A stretch of 64,000 bases of DNA, from NCBI GenBank assembly GCA_964522165.1, contig CAZFVV010000004.1, positions 1 through 64,000 on the forward strand, given 5' to 3'. This stretch comes from JABWBP01 sp964522165. Lineage in GTDB: Bacteria > Calditrichota > Calditrichia > RBG-13-44-9 > J075. Shown here one piece after another: positions 42,593 to 50,856 of the stretch. The notes beneath the pieces were generated by a model, which saw only the letters and a program-made list of their open reading frames with translations, was not told the origin of the DNA and ran no database searches. How positions within the stretch are numbered: position 1 is the first letter of the stretch; every line of letters starts with the position of its first letter. The position numbers and the translations under genes were made by a program.

Positions 42593-43537
42593 AATTCGGA
42601 GAAGATCAAAAAAATCATCCAGCGGCTGAAGCGGGAATACCCGGATAGCTGCCGCCTTGCTGAGCCGCTGGCGCCGCTGACTAGTTACCGGGTGGGCGGT
42701 AAAGCGGACATCCTGGCGACCCCCGCGACGGTAGAAGAGCTGGAGCAGATCATTCGCTACTGTATGCGGGAAGGCATACCCTGTTTTGTGATGGGAAAGG
42801 GCGCCAACGTGCTGGTGCATGATGAGGGGTTCCGGGGTGTGGTAGCGCTGCTGGAACATTGCTGCGGACAGTTGTTTCACGAAAGAAACCTGCTCTACGT
42901 GGGCGCCGGCGCAACCGTGGCGGATTTGGTGGAATATTGCGAAAAACACAGCCTGGGGGGATTGGATTACATGTCCGGCATTCCCGGCACCGTGGGGGGA
43001 GCGCTGCGGATGAACGCCGGAGCGTTCGTGGGAGAGATCGGCGAGCGGGTGCTGCGCATCGACGCACTGGACGAGAAAGGCCGCCGGGTTCAGCTTCCCC
43101 GGGAGGAAGCGCAGTTCGGTTACCGCCGCGCCGACGGCCTGGAAAACAAAATACTCTTAGGTTGCTGGCTATTCCTGGAGCCGGGAGACCGGGAGCAATT
43201 GAGCCGCTCCCGGGAAGATTACCTGAAACGCCGCGCCGAGAAGCAGCCTTTGGAATATCCCTCCTGCGGGAGCGTGTTCAAACGCCCCCCCGGGGATTAC
43301 GCCGGGCGGCTGATCGAAGCGGCAGGGTGCAAAGGATTTACCGTGGGAGGCGCGATGGTCTCTCCCAAGCACGCCAACTTCGTGGTCAACTTTAACCACG
43401 CCGCTGCGGGGGACATTTACGAAGTAATCTGGCGGGTGCAGCGCAAAGTGTACGAACACTCCGGGGTGTGGCTGGAATTGGAAGTAAAGTTAGTGGGTTT
43501 TTCGGAGGAAGATCAGCGAAGGGTGGAGAAGCCGTGA
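42590..43537 (+). CDS. murB: UDP-N-acetylenolpyruvoylglucosamine reductase MurB
   Basis: 315 residues from a TTG at 42590, the only early start in frame; CGGAG follows rather than precedes it, so the start is uncertain. FAD-linked reduction giving UDP-MurNAc. Visible blocks are TSYRVGGKADILATP, MGKGANVLVHDEGFRG, SGIPGTVGGALRMNAGAF, YPSCGSVFKRPPG (catalytic Ser region), GGAMVSPKHANFVVN and the C-terminal LELEVKLVGF with the catalytic Glu. It is placed inside dcw between murC and ftsQ, as in many FCB and Gram-positive genomes. Confidence 0.95.
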   Translation: MNSEKIKKIIQRLKREYPDSCRLAEPLAPLTSYRVGGKADILATPATVEELEQIIRYCMREGIPCFVMGKGANVLVHDEGFRGVVALLEHCCGQLFHERNLLYVGAGATVADLVEYCEKHSLGGLDYMSGIPGTVGGALRMNAGAFVGEIGERVLRIDALDEKGRRVQLPREEAQFGYRRADGLENKILLGCWLFLEPGDREQLSRSREDYLKRRAEKQPLEYPSCGSVFKRPPGDYAGRLIEAAGCKGFTVGGAMVSPKHANFVVNFNHAAAGDIYEVIWRVQRKVYEHSGVWLELEVKLVGFSEEDQRRVEKP

Positions 43538-43568
43538 GGCGTGAAGCGTAACTTTTAAATGATCGCGT

Positions 43569-43631
43569 ATTTCGTATTGCGTATTCCGTTTTTCTTACGC
43601 ACTACGGAATACGCACTACGCAATACGAAAT
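43569..43631. repeat. CGTATTGCGTATTCCGT word hairpin
   Basis: Perfect 15-bp arms (43569-43583 and 43617-43631, ATTTCGTATTGCGTA and complement). An inner TTCCGT/ACGGAA pair (43584-43589 and 43604-43609) continues the stem. It fills the murB-ftsQ spacer. Confidence 0.88.
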
Positions 43632-43640
43632 TCCGAGACC

Positions 43641-44293
43641 ATGAAACGCAAAAACAAACAAATGCCCAAAATGTTATACCCCAGCCCGAAAATGGTGGCA
43701 ATTTTGGGATTGCTGGCGCTGGCGGGGTATGGCGTCTATCGCGGAAGCAATTACCTGATGTACCGCACCTCTCTTTTCCGGGCGGAAACGGTTCGCATTA
43801 CCGGCAACCGTTTCATTGATACGCAGGAGATCCGCAAGGCGGCTAAGATCGATACCACGCAAATCATGTATAAGGTTAACATCGATGAGCTGAACAAAAC
43901 GCTGCTGAAGAATGCTTATTTCCGCGGGGTCAGCGTCTCCCGGGTGATGCCGGCGACGATTTTGATCAACGTGCAGGAGCGCGAGCCGGTCTTCTACCTG
44001 GCCGATAAGGTGCTCTACATGGTCGATGAAGAGGGGGCCATTCTCAAAAAATTGCCCTCCATGCCCATGAGCAAATACCCGCTGGTGACCGGCATAACCG
44101 CCCGGGAGCTGGCCAAAGACAGTCTGGCGCTGCAAGAGATCATCGGGGTGGTGCAAAAAATTCGCGAAGTCGATCGCGATCTCTTTTCGTTTATTTCCGA
44201 GATCAACCTGGGGAAGAATCGCGAACCGGAATTGATTTTAGTAAAAGGCGCGGCGCGGGTAAAGATCGGCCGGGAAAAGCATTACCAGCGTCT
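43641..44293 (+). CDS. ftsQ: FtsQ/DivIB, C-terminus lost in an assembly gap
   Basis: 217 residues are visible before the run of N. The short N-terminal tail is basic; one membrane helix (MVAILGLLALAGYGVY) follows, then a POTRA-type domain (FRAETVRITGNRFIDTQEIRK, in part) and the beta domain (MPATILINVQEREPVFYLADK, in part). FtsQ links FtsL/FtsB-type proteins in the divisome. About 40-60 residues of the end are expected to be missing. The frame happens to stay open through the N run into ftsA, which produces a false fused reading. Confidence 0.85.
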
Positions 44294-44393
44294 NNNNNNN
44301 NNNNNNNNNNNNNNNNNNNNNNNNNNNNNNNNNNNNNNNNNNNNNNNNNNNNNNNNNNNNNNNNNNNNNNNNNNNNNNNNNNNNNNNNNNNNN
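44294..44393. other. Assembly gap (100 N) within ftsQ-ftsA
   Basis: Exactly 100 N, the conventional placeholder, so the true length is unknown. It removes the end of ftsQ, the spacer and the first codons of ftsA. Confidence 0.98.
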
Positions 44394-45587
44394 ACCAAGA
44401 TTTGCGCCGTGGTGGTGAAAGAGGATCCCGACGGCAAGCTGAACGTCGTGGGAATCGGCAGCTCCCCCTCACACGGGCTGCGCAAAGGGGTGGTGGTAAA
44501 CATCGATAAGACCGTTAGTTCCGTGCGGGCGGCGGTCGAAGAAGCGGAAGCGATGGCCGGCGTCCAGGTGGAATCGGTCTTTGTAGGCATTGCCGGGGAC
44601 CATATCCGCAGCATCAACAGCAAGGGCATGGTGGGCGTCTCCCGCGATGATCACGAGATCAGCGAGGAAGACGTGGAGCGGGCGATCAACGCCGCCAAGG
44701 CCCTGGCGCTTCCCATCGACCGGGAAATTATCCACGTCATCCCGCAGGAATTTCTGGTGGACGACCAGGACGGTATCGCCGACCCGGTGGGTATGTCCGG
44801 GGTGCGCCTGGAGGTAGAGGTGCACATCGTCACCGCCGCGGTTACGTCGGCGCAGAACATCGTGCGCAGCGTGCAGCGCGCCGGCTATGACGTGGAAGAA
44901 ATCGTTCTGGAACCGCTGGCTTCCAGTATAGCGGTGCTGGATGACGACGAGCGGCAGTTAGGGGTGTCACTGGTGGACATCGGCGGCGGCACTTCCGACA
45001 TCGCCATGTTTTTCGACGGGCACATCCAGCATACCTCGGTGGTGGCGCTGGGCGGGCAGCACGTCACTAATGATATTGCGGTGGGATTGCGCACCCCCCC
45101 GGAACAGGCCGAGGCGATCAAGATCAAATACGGGGCGGCCATGCGCGACGGTATCAGCGAGGCGGATACCATCACCGTGCCCGGGGTGGGAGGGCGCCTG
45201 CCGCGCACCATCTCCCGTTCGGTGCTGGTTGATATCATTGCCCCGCGCATGGAGGAAATCCTGTCGTTGGTACACCAAAAAATGAAAAAATCGGAACTGC
45301 TGGATTTGATGGCTGCCGGTGCGGTGATTACCGGCGGAGCGGCGCTGTTGGAGGGTACTACAAAAATGGCGGAAGATATATGGGGAATGCCGGTGCGCCT
45401 GGGCGTTCCCAAAACTCTGGGCGGGCTGACCGACTCTGTGCGCAGCCCTATTTACAGCACCGCGGTAGGATTGTGCCTTTACGGGCCGCTCTATCACCAG
45501 AGCGGTATTTTATCCAATCCCCAGCACGGGGTTTTATGGGACGACGTGCTGGGCAGTTTCCGGCAGTTTTTTAAGAGGTTCTTTTAG
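44394..45587 (+). CDS. ftsA: FtsA, N-terminus lost in an assembly gap
   Basis: 397 residues remain. The first visible ones, TKICAVVVKEDPDG, correspond to the phosphate-1 loop of the actin fold (normally GxDxGTTKxxA), so only about 10-15 residues are missing. The SHS2/1C domain is covered by DREIIHVIPQEFLVDDQDGI (in part). LVDIGGGTSDIAMF is phosphate loop 2, and VITGGAALLEGTTKMAEDIWG is the adenosine motif region. FtsA anchors FtsZ to the membrane; the extreme C-terminus (VLGSFRQFFKRFF) is the amphipathic membrane-targeting helix. Confidence 0.95.
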   Translation, partial: TKICAVVVKEDPDGKLNVVGIGSSPSHGLRKGVVVNIDKTVSSVRAAVEEAEAMAGVQVESVFVGIAGDHIRSINSKGMVGVSRDDHEISEEDVERAINAAKALALPIDREIIHVIPQEFLVDDQDGIADPVGMSGVRLEVEVHIVTAAVTSAQNIVRSVQRAGYDVEEIVLEPLASSIAVLDDDERQLGVSLVDIGGGTSDIAMFFDGHIQHTSVVALGGQHVTNDIAVGLRTPPEQAEAIKIKYGAAMRDGISEADTITVPGVGGRLPRTISRSVLVDIIAPRMEEILSLVHQKMKKSELLDLMAAGAVITGGAALLEGTTKMAEDIWGMPVRLGVPKTLGGLTDSVRSPIYSTAVGLCLYGPLYHQSGILSNPQHGVLWDDVLGSFRQFFKRFF

Positions 45588-45596
45588 ACCCGGAGT

Positions 45597-45688
45597 GCCA
45601 CGAAGTGGCTCCTTTGGAGCAAAACTTTAGTTTTACCCTGGGGGTGATTTTCGGCTTACTTCTAAGTGCAAAACTGAAGTTTTGCACT
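45597..45688. repeat. Triloop hairpin and TGCAAAACT palindrome between ftsA and ftsZ
   Basis: GCCAC-GAA-GTGGC followed by TCC-TTT-GGA (45597-45618), then AGTGCAAAACT-GA-AGTTTTGCACT (45665-45688). The first pairs with the copy at 16911-16932 in a co-varying way. Confidence 0.85.
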
Positions 45689-45742
45689 CCTATGAAAAAC
45701 GGCGGCAAGGAAGGCGATCAACTATAACCAACTGGAGGCGTT

Positions 45743-46912
45743 ATGGCGATAGAGTTTGACGAACGAGCGGAATTGAATGCGAAGTTGAAGGTAATCGGGG
45801 TCGGCGGTGCCGGCGGCAATGCCATCAACACCATGGTAACAACCGGCCTGAGCGGGGTGGATTTTATTTCTATCAACACCGATTCCCAGGCCCTGGAGCA
45901 GAATCACGCCCAGTTCAAGGTACAAATCGGCAAGCAGCTCACCCACGGGCTGGGCGCCGGGGCCAATCCGGAGATCGGGCGCAAGGCCATCGAGGAAGAC
46001 TATGAAGAGGTGAAGAAGGCGCTGGCCGGGGCGGACATGGTGTTCGTAACCGCGGGAATGGGCGGCGGAACCGGCACCGGGGCCGCGCCAGTGGTGGCGC
46101 AGGCAGCCAAAGAGTTAGGGGCGCTGACGGTCGGGATCGTGACCAAGCCCTTCACGTTCGAGGGCCTGAAACGATTCCAGCGGGCGGAACAGGGCATTCA
46201 GGAAATGCGCAAGGCCGTGGATACCCTCATCGTGATCCCCAACCAGCGCTTGTTTGCGGTGGTGGATAAAACCACCCCCCTGTTAGACGCCTTCAAAGTG
46301 GCCGATGAAGTGCTGCTGCACGCCACCAAGGGCATTTCCGACCTGATTACCGTGCCGGGGCTGATCAACCTGGATTTTGCGGACGTGCGCACCATAATGG
46401 CGGAGATGGGCGACGCGCTGATGGGAACCGGCTACTCCCGCGGCGACGGAAAGGCGGTGCAGGCAGCGCAGCAAGCCATTGCCAGCCCGCTGCTGGAAGG
46501 GGTTTCCATTCGCGGGGCCCGGGGGGTGCTGGTCAATATTACCGGCGGCAACCAGATGTCGCTCTACGAAGTAAGCGAAGCGACCACCATCATCTATGAG
46601 GAAGCCGGGGAAGACGCCAACGTGATTTTCGGGGCGGTGATCGATGAAAATCTGAACGATGAAATTTTCATCACCGTGATTGCCACCGGCTTCAATACTG
46701 ATGAACGGGCGGTGGTCAAGCCGGAAGTTAGCAAGCCCATGGAGGTCAATCCCCGGGTGCTGGATTTGCCGACCTTCTTGCGGGAAAAACGGAAAAAAAC
46801 CGAAGAAGCGGCGGAAAACCGCCCCCTCATCCAGAAATCGGACGGCATCACCTTCGATTCGGAAATCGACGACCTGGACATCCCCACGTTTTTGCGCAAG
46901 CAGATGGATTAG
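45743..46912 (+). CDS. ftsZ: Cell division GTPase FtsZ
   Basis: 389 residues. The tubulin homologue that builds the Z ring. GVGGAGGNAINTM (19-31), the tubulin signature GMGGGTGTGAAP (105-116) and the T7-loop region NLDFADVRTIM are intact. After a variable linker the C-terminal conserved peptide DIPTFLRKQMD, the FtsA-binding tail, is present. A similar RVLDLPTFLREKRK lies in the linker about 40 residues earlier, so the tail motif looks duplicated. GGAGG lies 6 bases before the ATG. It is the last gene of the dcw cluster. Confidence 0.98.
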   Translation: MAIEFDERAELNAKLKVIGVGGAGGNAINTMVTTGLSGVDFISINTDSQALEQNHAQFKVQIGKQLTHGLGAGANPEIGRKAIEEDYEEVKKALAGADMVFVTAGMGGGTGTGAAPVVAQAAKELGALTVGIVTKPFTFEGLKRFQRAEQGIQEMRKAVDTLIVIPNQRLFAVVDKTTPLLDAFKVADEVLLHATKGISDLITVPGLINLDFADVRTIMAEMGDALMGTGYSRGDGKAVQAAQQAIASPLLEGVSIRGARGVLVNITGGNQMSLYEVSEATTIIYEEAGEDANVIFGAVIDENLNDEIFITVIATGFNTDERAVVKPEVSKPMEVNPRVLDLPTFLREKRKKTEEAAENRPLIQKSDGITFDSEIDDLDIPTFLRKQMD

Positions 46913-46916
46913 GGAT

Positions 46917-47110
46917 TTTTGATTGAAGATTGAAAATTGAAGATTGCCGGGTTGGAGATGCCGGCCCGTGTTGTGGGGCAAGGTTCTTAATTGGCAATTN
47001 NNNNNNNNNNNNNNNNNNNNNNNNNNNNNNNNNNNNNNNNNNNNNNNNNNNNNNNNNNNNNNNNNNNNNNNNNNNNNNNNNNNNNNNNNNNNNNNNNNNA
47101 ATTGGCAATT
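46917..47110. repeat. Repeat words interrupted by the second assembly gap
   Basis: TTGATTGAAGATTGAAAATTG (in part) words at 46917-46945, then AATTGGCAATT at 46989-46999, 100 N (47000-47099), then AATTGGCAATT again at 47100-47110. The gap lies in an AATTGGCAATTG-type repeat like that at 34167-34205. The spacer separates ftsZ (+) from the end of the convergent gene. Confidence 0.85.
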
Positions 47111-47155
47111 CAATGGATTCTTCGCCATACCGCCGGGACGCAGGGAAGCGTCCGA

Positions 47156-49486
47156 TTATGGAGCGGTTCTCCCGGCATCATTGCCGAAGAGAACCGCTTT
47201 GTATCGCTGGTAGAGGTACGATACCCCCAACAGCACCAGCCCCAGGCCGATGAAGGAAATGAAGCGGTACAAGGTGCCGAGAAATGACAGGTCGTACACA
47301 AAAATCTTCAGAATGGTAAGGCCGAACAGGCCGATGGCGGCAAAACGCGCCCCGGCCATGCGCCGCCAGATTCCCACCCCCATCAAAATAATCGAATACA
47401 TCAGCCAGACCAGGGAGATGGCCAGTTGCTGCACGTCGCGCAGGGTTTTTACCTGCGGATGGGCGTCCGTGGTTTGATTTTCTAAGATAAAGGAAACGAT
47501 CTTTTTGTCGAATGCGTCGTTGGTTTCCGCGGTGACCAGCGCCAGGATCAGCAGCAACGCCGCCAGGCGCAGCGCTGTCACCACTTTCCGGCTCCGGCGC
47601 AGGGGCAATTCCTTCCGATAGACTAACTGCCCGTGAACAAACAATCCCAGGGCCAGGAAGAGCAGCGCCAATGCCCGCCCGTTCCACAAAACCGTGAAAC
47701 GCTCGATGGGGCGGTAGAGGCTCAGATCAAAGACGGAGAAGAAAACCGCGATTCCGGCGATTCCCAATCCCACCCAGCGCAGCGCCGGATTCCCCCGGGA
47801 GGCGCCGAAGAAGGCCAGGAGCAGGGAGTAGGCCATCCAGGCGCTGTAGCGCAGCAACAGGAGCCGGAACTCCAGGGTTTCGTTATAATCCGGGGAGGCT
47901 TCGAGCAATTTCCGGAAATATTCGTTGATCTCAACGTTGATCCAGATAAATCCTAACACGCTCCAGGCGTAATGTAAAATTTGCTGAATAATTGCCGGGC
48001 GGCTTTCACCGGTCCGGTTTAAGAGCGCGGCGCTCAACCCGCAGGCCAGCGCGGCCATTGCAAAGGCGGCGGTGCGCTTGCTGAATAGAAAGGGATATTC
48101 CGGTTTTCCGAACGGGAACGCATCGAACGCCAGGGTTCCCAGAAGCGCAGCCAGGGATACCGGCAGCAGCAGCAGGGCGATTTGCCAGACCCGCTTCAGG
48201 TTGAAGCGCACCCCGGCGCCCACCAGCGCCAGCCCTTCCAGGGACCAGAAAAACACCCGCCAGTACCCGGAAAACTGGATCGCCGTGGCGATGGCTAACA
48301 GCGCAACGGCGATGGCCGCGAAGGGGGCCAGGCTTTTTTCTTTTTCCGGCTGCCGGGAAGTAACTTTCAGATAGGGAAGGAAGTAAACCGCTCCTAACGC
48401 CAGGGCCGCCAGCGCGGTTGCGGCAGGATGTTCCGGGTGGAGAATGATATGCAGAAAGAGGTAGTAAAGCGCCGCGTTCAGCGCGGCGATGGCCTGGTCC
48501 AGTGAGGCAAAGGAGAGTTCCGCCCGCAGCAAATTGGGCAGGGCGGCGGCGTAGAAGAGCGCCCAGAACAGGGTGAGGAAAAAAATGGTCGGGGCGAGCC
48601 GTTCGGGAGAATAATACTGGTCGAACCAGAGCAGGTACATCAGGTAGGTGGCGCCCAGGGTGAGGGGTTTTAAAATGGCCCAGTTGGGTTTCCGGTAGAG
48701 AATCGCCAGCAGGGCAATATCTAAAAACGCGATGTAGCTGAACAATCCCACCTGGTTGGCCTGGCCGGTGCTGAGCGCCAGGGGGGTTAGAAAGCCGCCG
48801 GCCCAGCCTAAGATGGCGATGGAGAGGGCATTGTAGCGCAGGGCGATGAAGATGCTCAGCGCGGTAATGATGATCATCAACCCGAAAGCGCCCGGCTGGG
48901 GAACGAGTTGATAAAAATTGTAGGAAGCATAGCTGGACAGGTAGAGCAGGCCGATCCCCGCCCCGAAGAGTCCCTGGGAAAAGATGTGGAACCCTTTCCG
49001 GTGGGAGCGAAACGCCGCGAAGAGCGCGGCCAGACCCGCCAGCCCGCCGAGCAGTACCCGCACGGTTTCGTTGATCCAGTCATTGTCGAAAGCGTATTTC
49101 AGGAAAAAGATCGCCCCGATGATCAGCGCCAGCGCCCCGATGCGGTTGAGCCACTGCCCGCCGATGAGCGCCTCCCACTCTTCCCGGCTGGCGGACTTTT
49201 TCAGGAACACCGGCGAGGGAGGGGGGAGAACCGGCGGGGCAGGGGGTTTTTCCGGCATTGCGGGCTGCGGCGGCGGCAGGGAAGGTTGGGGCGCCGCTGC
49301 GGCCATCTCACCGGCCGGCGGTTGCGGGGAGACCGGCGGGGACGCTTCGCCCCGGGAAAACTGCCGCCGTAGATCGGAAAGCTCCCGGCTCATCGAGCGC
49401 AGCTCATCGCGCAGGGTGTAGGTTCTGCGAATGAAAATGCCCAGGAGAACGAAGATGATCAGCAACAGAAATTCGGTCATAAACAC
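47156..49486 (-). CDS. DUF2339 polytopic membrane protein
   Basis: 776 residues. One N-terminal helix (FLLLIIFVLLGIFI), a short coiled coil (LRDELRSMSRELSDLRRQF), a Pro/Ala-rich linker (about 45-95), then EEWEALIGGQWLNRIGALALIIGAIFFLKYAF, which in overall form is the signature opening of the DUF2339 core. About 20 membrane helices follow, ending VLLGVSYLYQRYKA. The family is of unknown function and is often large. It is on the minus strand, convergent with ftsZ. Confidence 0.85.
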   Translation of the reverse strand: MFMTEFLLLIIFVLLGIFIRRTYTLRDELRSMSRELSDLRRQFSRGEASPPVSPQPPAGEMAAAAPQPSLPPPQPAMPEKPPAPPVLPPPSPVFLKKSASREEWEALIGGQWLNRIGALALIIGAIFFLKYAFDNDWINETVRVLLGGLAGLAALFAAFRSHRKGFHIFSQGLFGAGIGLLYLSSYASYNFYQLVPQPGAFGLMIIITALSIFIALRYNALSIAILGWAGGFLTPLALSTGQANQVGLFSYIAFLDIALLAILYRKPNWAILKPLTLGATYLMYLLWFDQYYSPERLAPTIFFLTLFWALFYAAALPNLLRAELSFASLDQAIAALNAALYYLFLHIILHPEHPAATALAALALGAVYFLPYLKVTSRQPEKEKSLAPFAAIAVALLAIATAIQFSGYWRVFFWSLEGLALVGAGVRFNLKRVWQIALLLLPVSLAALLGTLAFDAFPFGKPEYPFLFSKRTAAFAMAALACGLSAALLNRTGESRPAIIQQILHYAWSVLGFIWINVEINEYFRKLLEASPDYNETLEFRLLLLRYSAWMAYSLLLAFFGASRGNPALRWVGLGIAGIAVFFSVFDLSLYRPIERFTVLWNGRALALLFLALGLFVHGQLVYRKELPLRRSRKVVTALRLAALLLILALVTAETNDAFDKKIVSFILENQTTDAHPQVKTLRDVQQLAISLVWLMYSIILMGVGIWRRMAGARFAAIGLFGLTILKIFVYDLSFLGTLYRFISFIGLGLVLLGVSYLYQRYKAVLFGNDAGRTAP

Positions 49487-49496
49487 CCCGCTTTAA

Positions 49497-49716
49497 AGGT
49501 CAAGATTTGTACTATCACGTAGTCTTTGACAATTCCTTCGCCAGGAAGCAGAGCTTCCCCAATTGCGTTGCGATCCCGGCTTATCCGGGATCGCAACGAG
49601 TTGCCCGATACAATGCTCGTCACGATGCTCTGCATCGTGACGCCAGGGGCGGGAAGCTCTGCTTCCCATTCATCCCGGCAATTGTCAGAGACTACGTGAT
49701 AAGACAGGTCAAGATT
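49497..49716. repeat. MITE-like nested palindrome with flanking direct repeats
   Basis: An 11-base direct repeat AGGTCAAGATT is at 49497-49507 and 49706-49716. Inside it, 22-base inverted repeats (49513-49534 and 49680-49701, one mismatch) enclose four hairpins: GGAAGC-AGA-GCTTCC (49544-49558), CGTTGCGATCCCGG-CTTAT-complement (49566-49598), CGTCACGATGC-TCT-GCATCGTGACG (49618-49642) and GGGAAGC-TCT-GCTTCCC (49651-49667). No open frame. It fills the 308-bp spacer; 49717-49794 holds only a few CAGTAGGCAAGTTGCC-type words. Confidence 0.85.
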
Positions 49717-49794
49717 GATAGGAGGAGCAGTCAGCAGTAGGCAAGTTGCCAATCACGCACCCTGCCGCCTGCCGCTGCAACTGCCCCTGTCTTC

Positions 49795-50796
49795 CTAATA
49801 TCCCACCCGGATATGGGGAAATTTTTCAGCAATGGTTTTCAGCCACTTGCGCATGCCCACCTGGGTGCGCGGAAGGGTCCAGAGCATCAGGCGATCCATG
49901 TACCATTCCGGGTCCACGTTGAGATTGACCGGGCGAATCCATTCCACTCCGGTTTCGGAGAGCAGTTTTTTCAGCGCTTCTAATTCCAGGGGATGGTCGG
50001 TCAGTCCCGGGAAGACGCGATAGCGCAGGATTGCGCGGCGGCCGGCCCGGCTGACGGCTTGCAGGGACTCCCGCAGGGTTCCGAATGAGAGGTCGGCGAA
50101 CTTTTCGTAGTACTCTTCCCGGGCGGAATGGGTGATGGCTTCCAGGCCGTCTAAGCCGGCGCGGCAGCACTCTTTTATGCGCCGGGGATCGAAAACCCCG
50201 GCGGTGAGGTGCACGGCGCCTTTATCGGTTTGGGAGCGAATTTTGCCGATTATTTCCGCCGCCAGCGGCAACTGCTCCAGGTGGTTTATTTCGAAGCGAA
50301 CCAGGCCATGGGGGACGCTGTTCAGGTGCAAGGCGGCGGCGGAAATGGTTTCGGAGGCGGCGACATCGCCCGGTAAGACGGCAAATATCTGCTGACCGGG
50401 AAAGAGGGATTGCTGCAGCGGCGTTGCCGCGACAACGTAACGGTCTTCGAGGCGTCCCACCGCGGTAAAATTTCCGTTCGGCAGGCGCGGGGAATCCAAG
50501 ACCATGGAAAACGCGCTGCGCAGGAGTTGCAGGCAGGTATCGGGCAGCATTGCCGCCGCCGGGAACACCCGCGTTCCCCCATATTCCCGCAGGGGAATAA
50601 ATTTTTCCAGGTCCGCATCGTAGCCGATGGCGTTCCGTCCCGGCAGCGCCGCCAGCCGGGCCTCCGGGGGAAGGGGAATAAGGTCTTCCGCCCGGGGCAG
50701 AAGCGGTTTCACAAAATTGACCCCCGCCATATTCAGTTCCGGAACCTCGGTAAAATTCCCGTTTCCGTCTCCCACTACCAGCAAGGGGATTTCCAC
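49795..50796 (-). CDS. Radical-SAM-like protein lacking the Fe-S cluster motif
   Basis: 333 residues. The C-terminal half follows the TIM-barrel part of a radical SAM family: AAEIIGKIRSQTDKGAVHL, RAGLDGLEAITHSAREEYYE, FGTLRESLQAVSRAGRRAIL, RVFPGLTDHPLELEALKKLL and IRPVNLNVDPEWYMDRL. The N-terminal part (PELNMAGVNF, LIPLPPEARLAALPGRNAIGYD, LPNGNFTAVGRLEDRYVVAAT) also resembles that family's leader. The segment that should hold CxxxCxxC is absent, as is a GxGCEGEP-like SAM motif (here VRFEINHLEQLPL). The only cysteines lie in DTCLQ and KECCRAG. I infer a pseudoenzyme or a protein with another chemistry. Family recognition is from memory. Confidence 0.65.
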   Translation of the reverse strand: MEIPLLVVGDGNGNFTEVPELNMAGVNFVKPLLPRAEDLIPLPPEARLAALPGRNAIGYDADLEKFIPLREYGGTRVFPAAAMLPDTCLQLLRSAFSMVLDSPRLPNGNFTAVGRLEDRYVVAATPLQQSLFPGQQIFAVLPGDVAASETISAAALHLNSVPHGLVRFEINHLEQLPLAAEIIGKIRSQTDKGAVHLTAGVFDPRRIKECCRAGLDGLEAITHSAREEYYEKFADLSFGTLRESLQAVSRAGRRAILRYRVFPGLTDHPLELEALKKLLSETGVEWIRPVNLNVDPEWYMDRLMLWTLPRTQVGMRKWLKTIAEKFPHIRVGY

Positions 50797-50856
50797 ATCA
50801 GTCTCCTGGGTTTAGGAATATCACGCTTGATTTAGCCGTAATGAGCGAAACGTAGA

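Noticed and set aside
43641..45587. A single FtsQ-FtsA fusion protein
   Set aside because: The frame crosses 100 N of unknown true length; the two sides are distinct proteins.
49501..49740. Short plus-strand open frame in the MITE-like spacer
   Set aside because: It reads through nested palindromes and direct repeats, with no ribosome site and no recognisable product.
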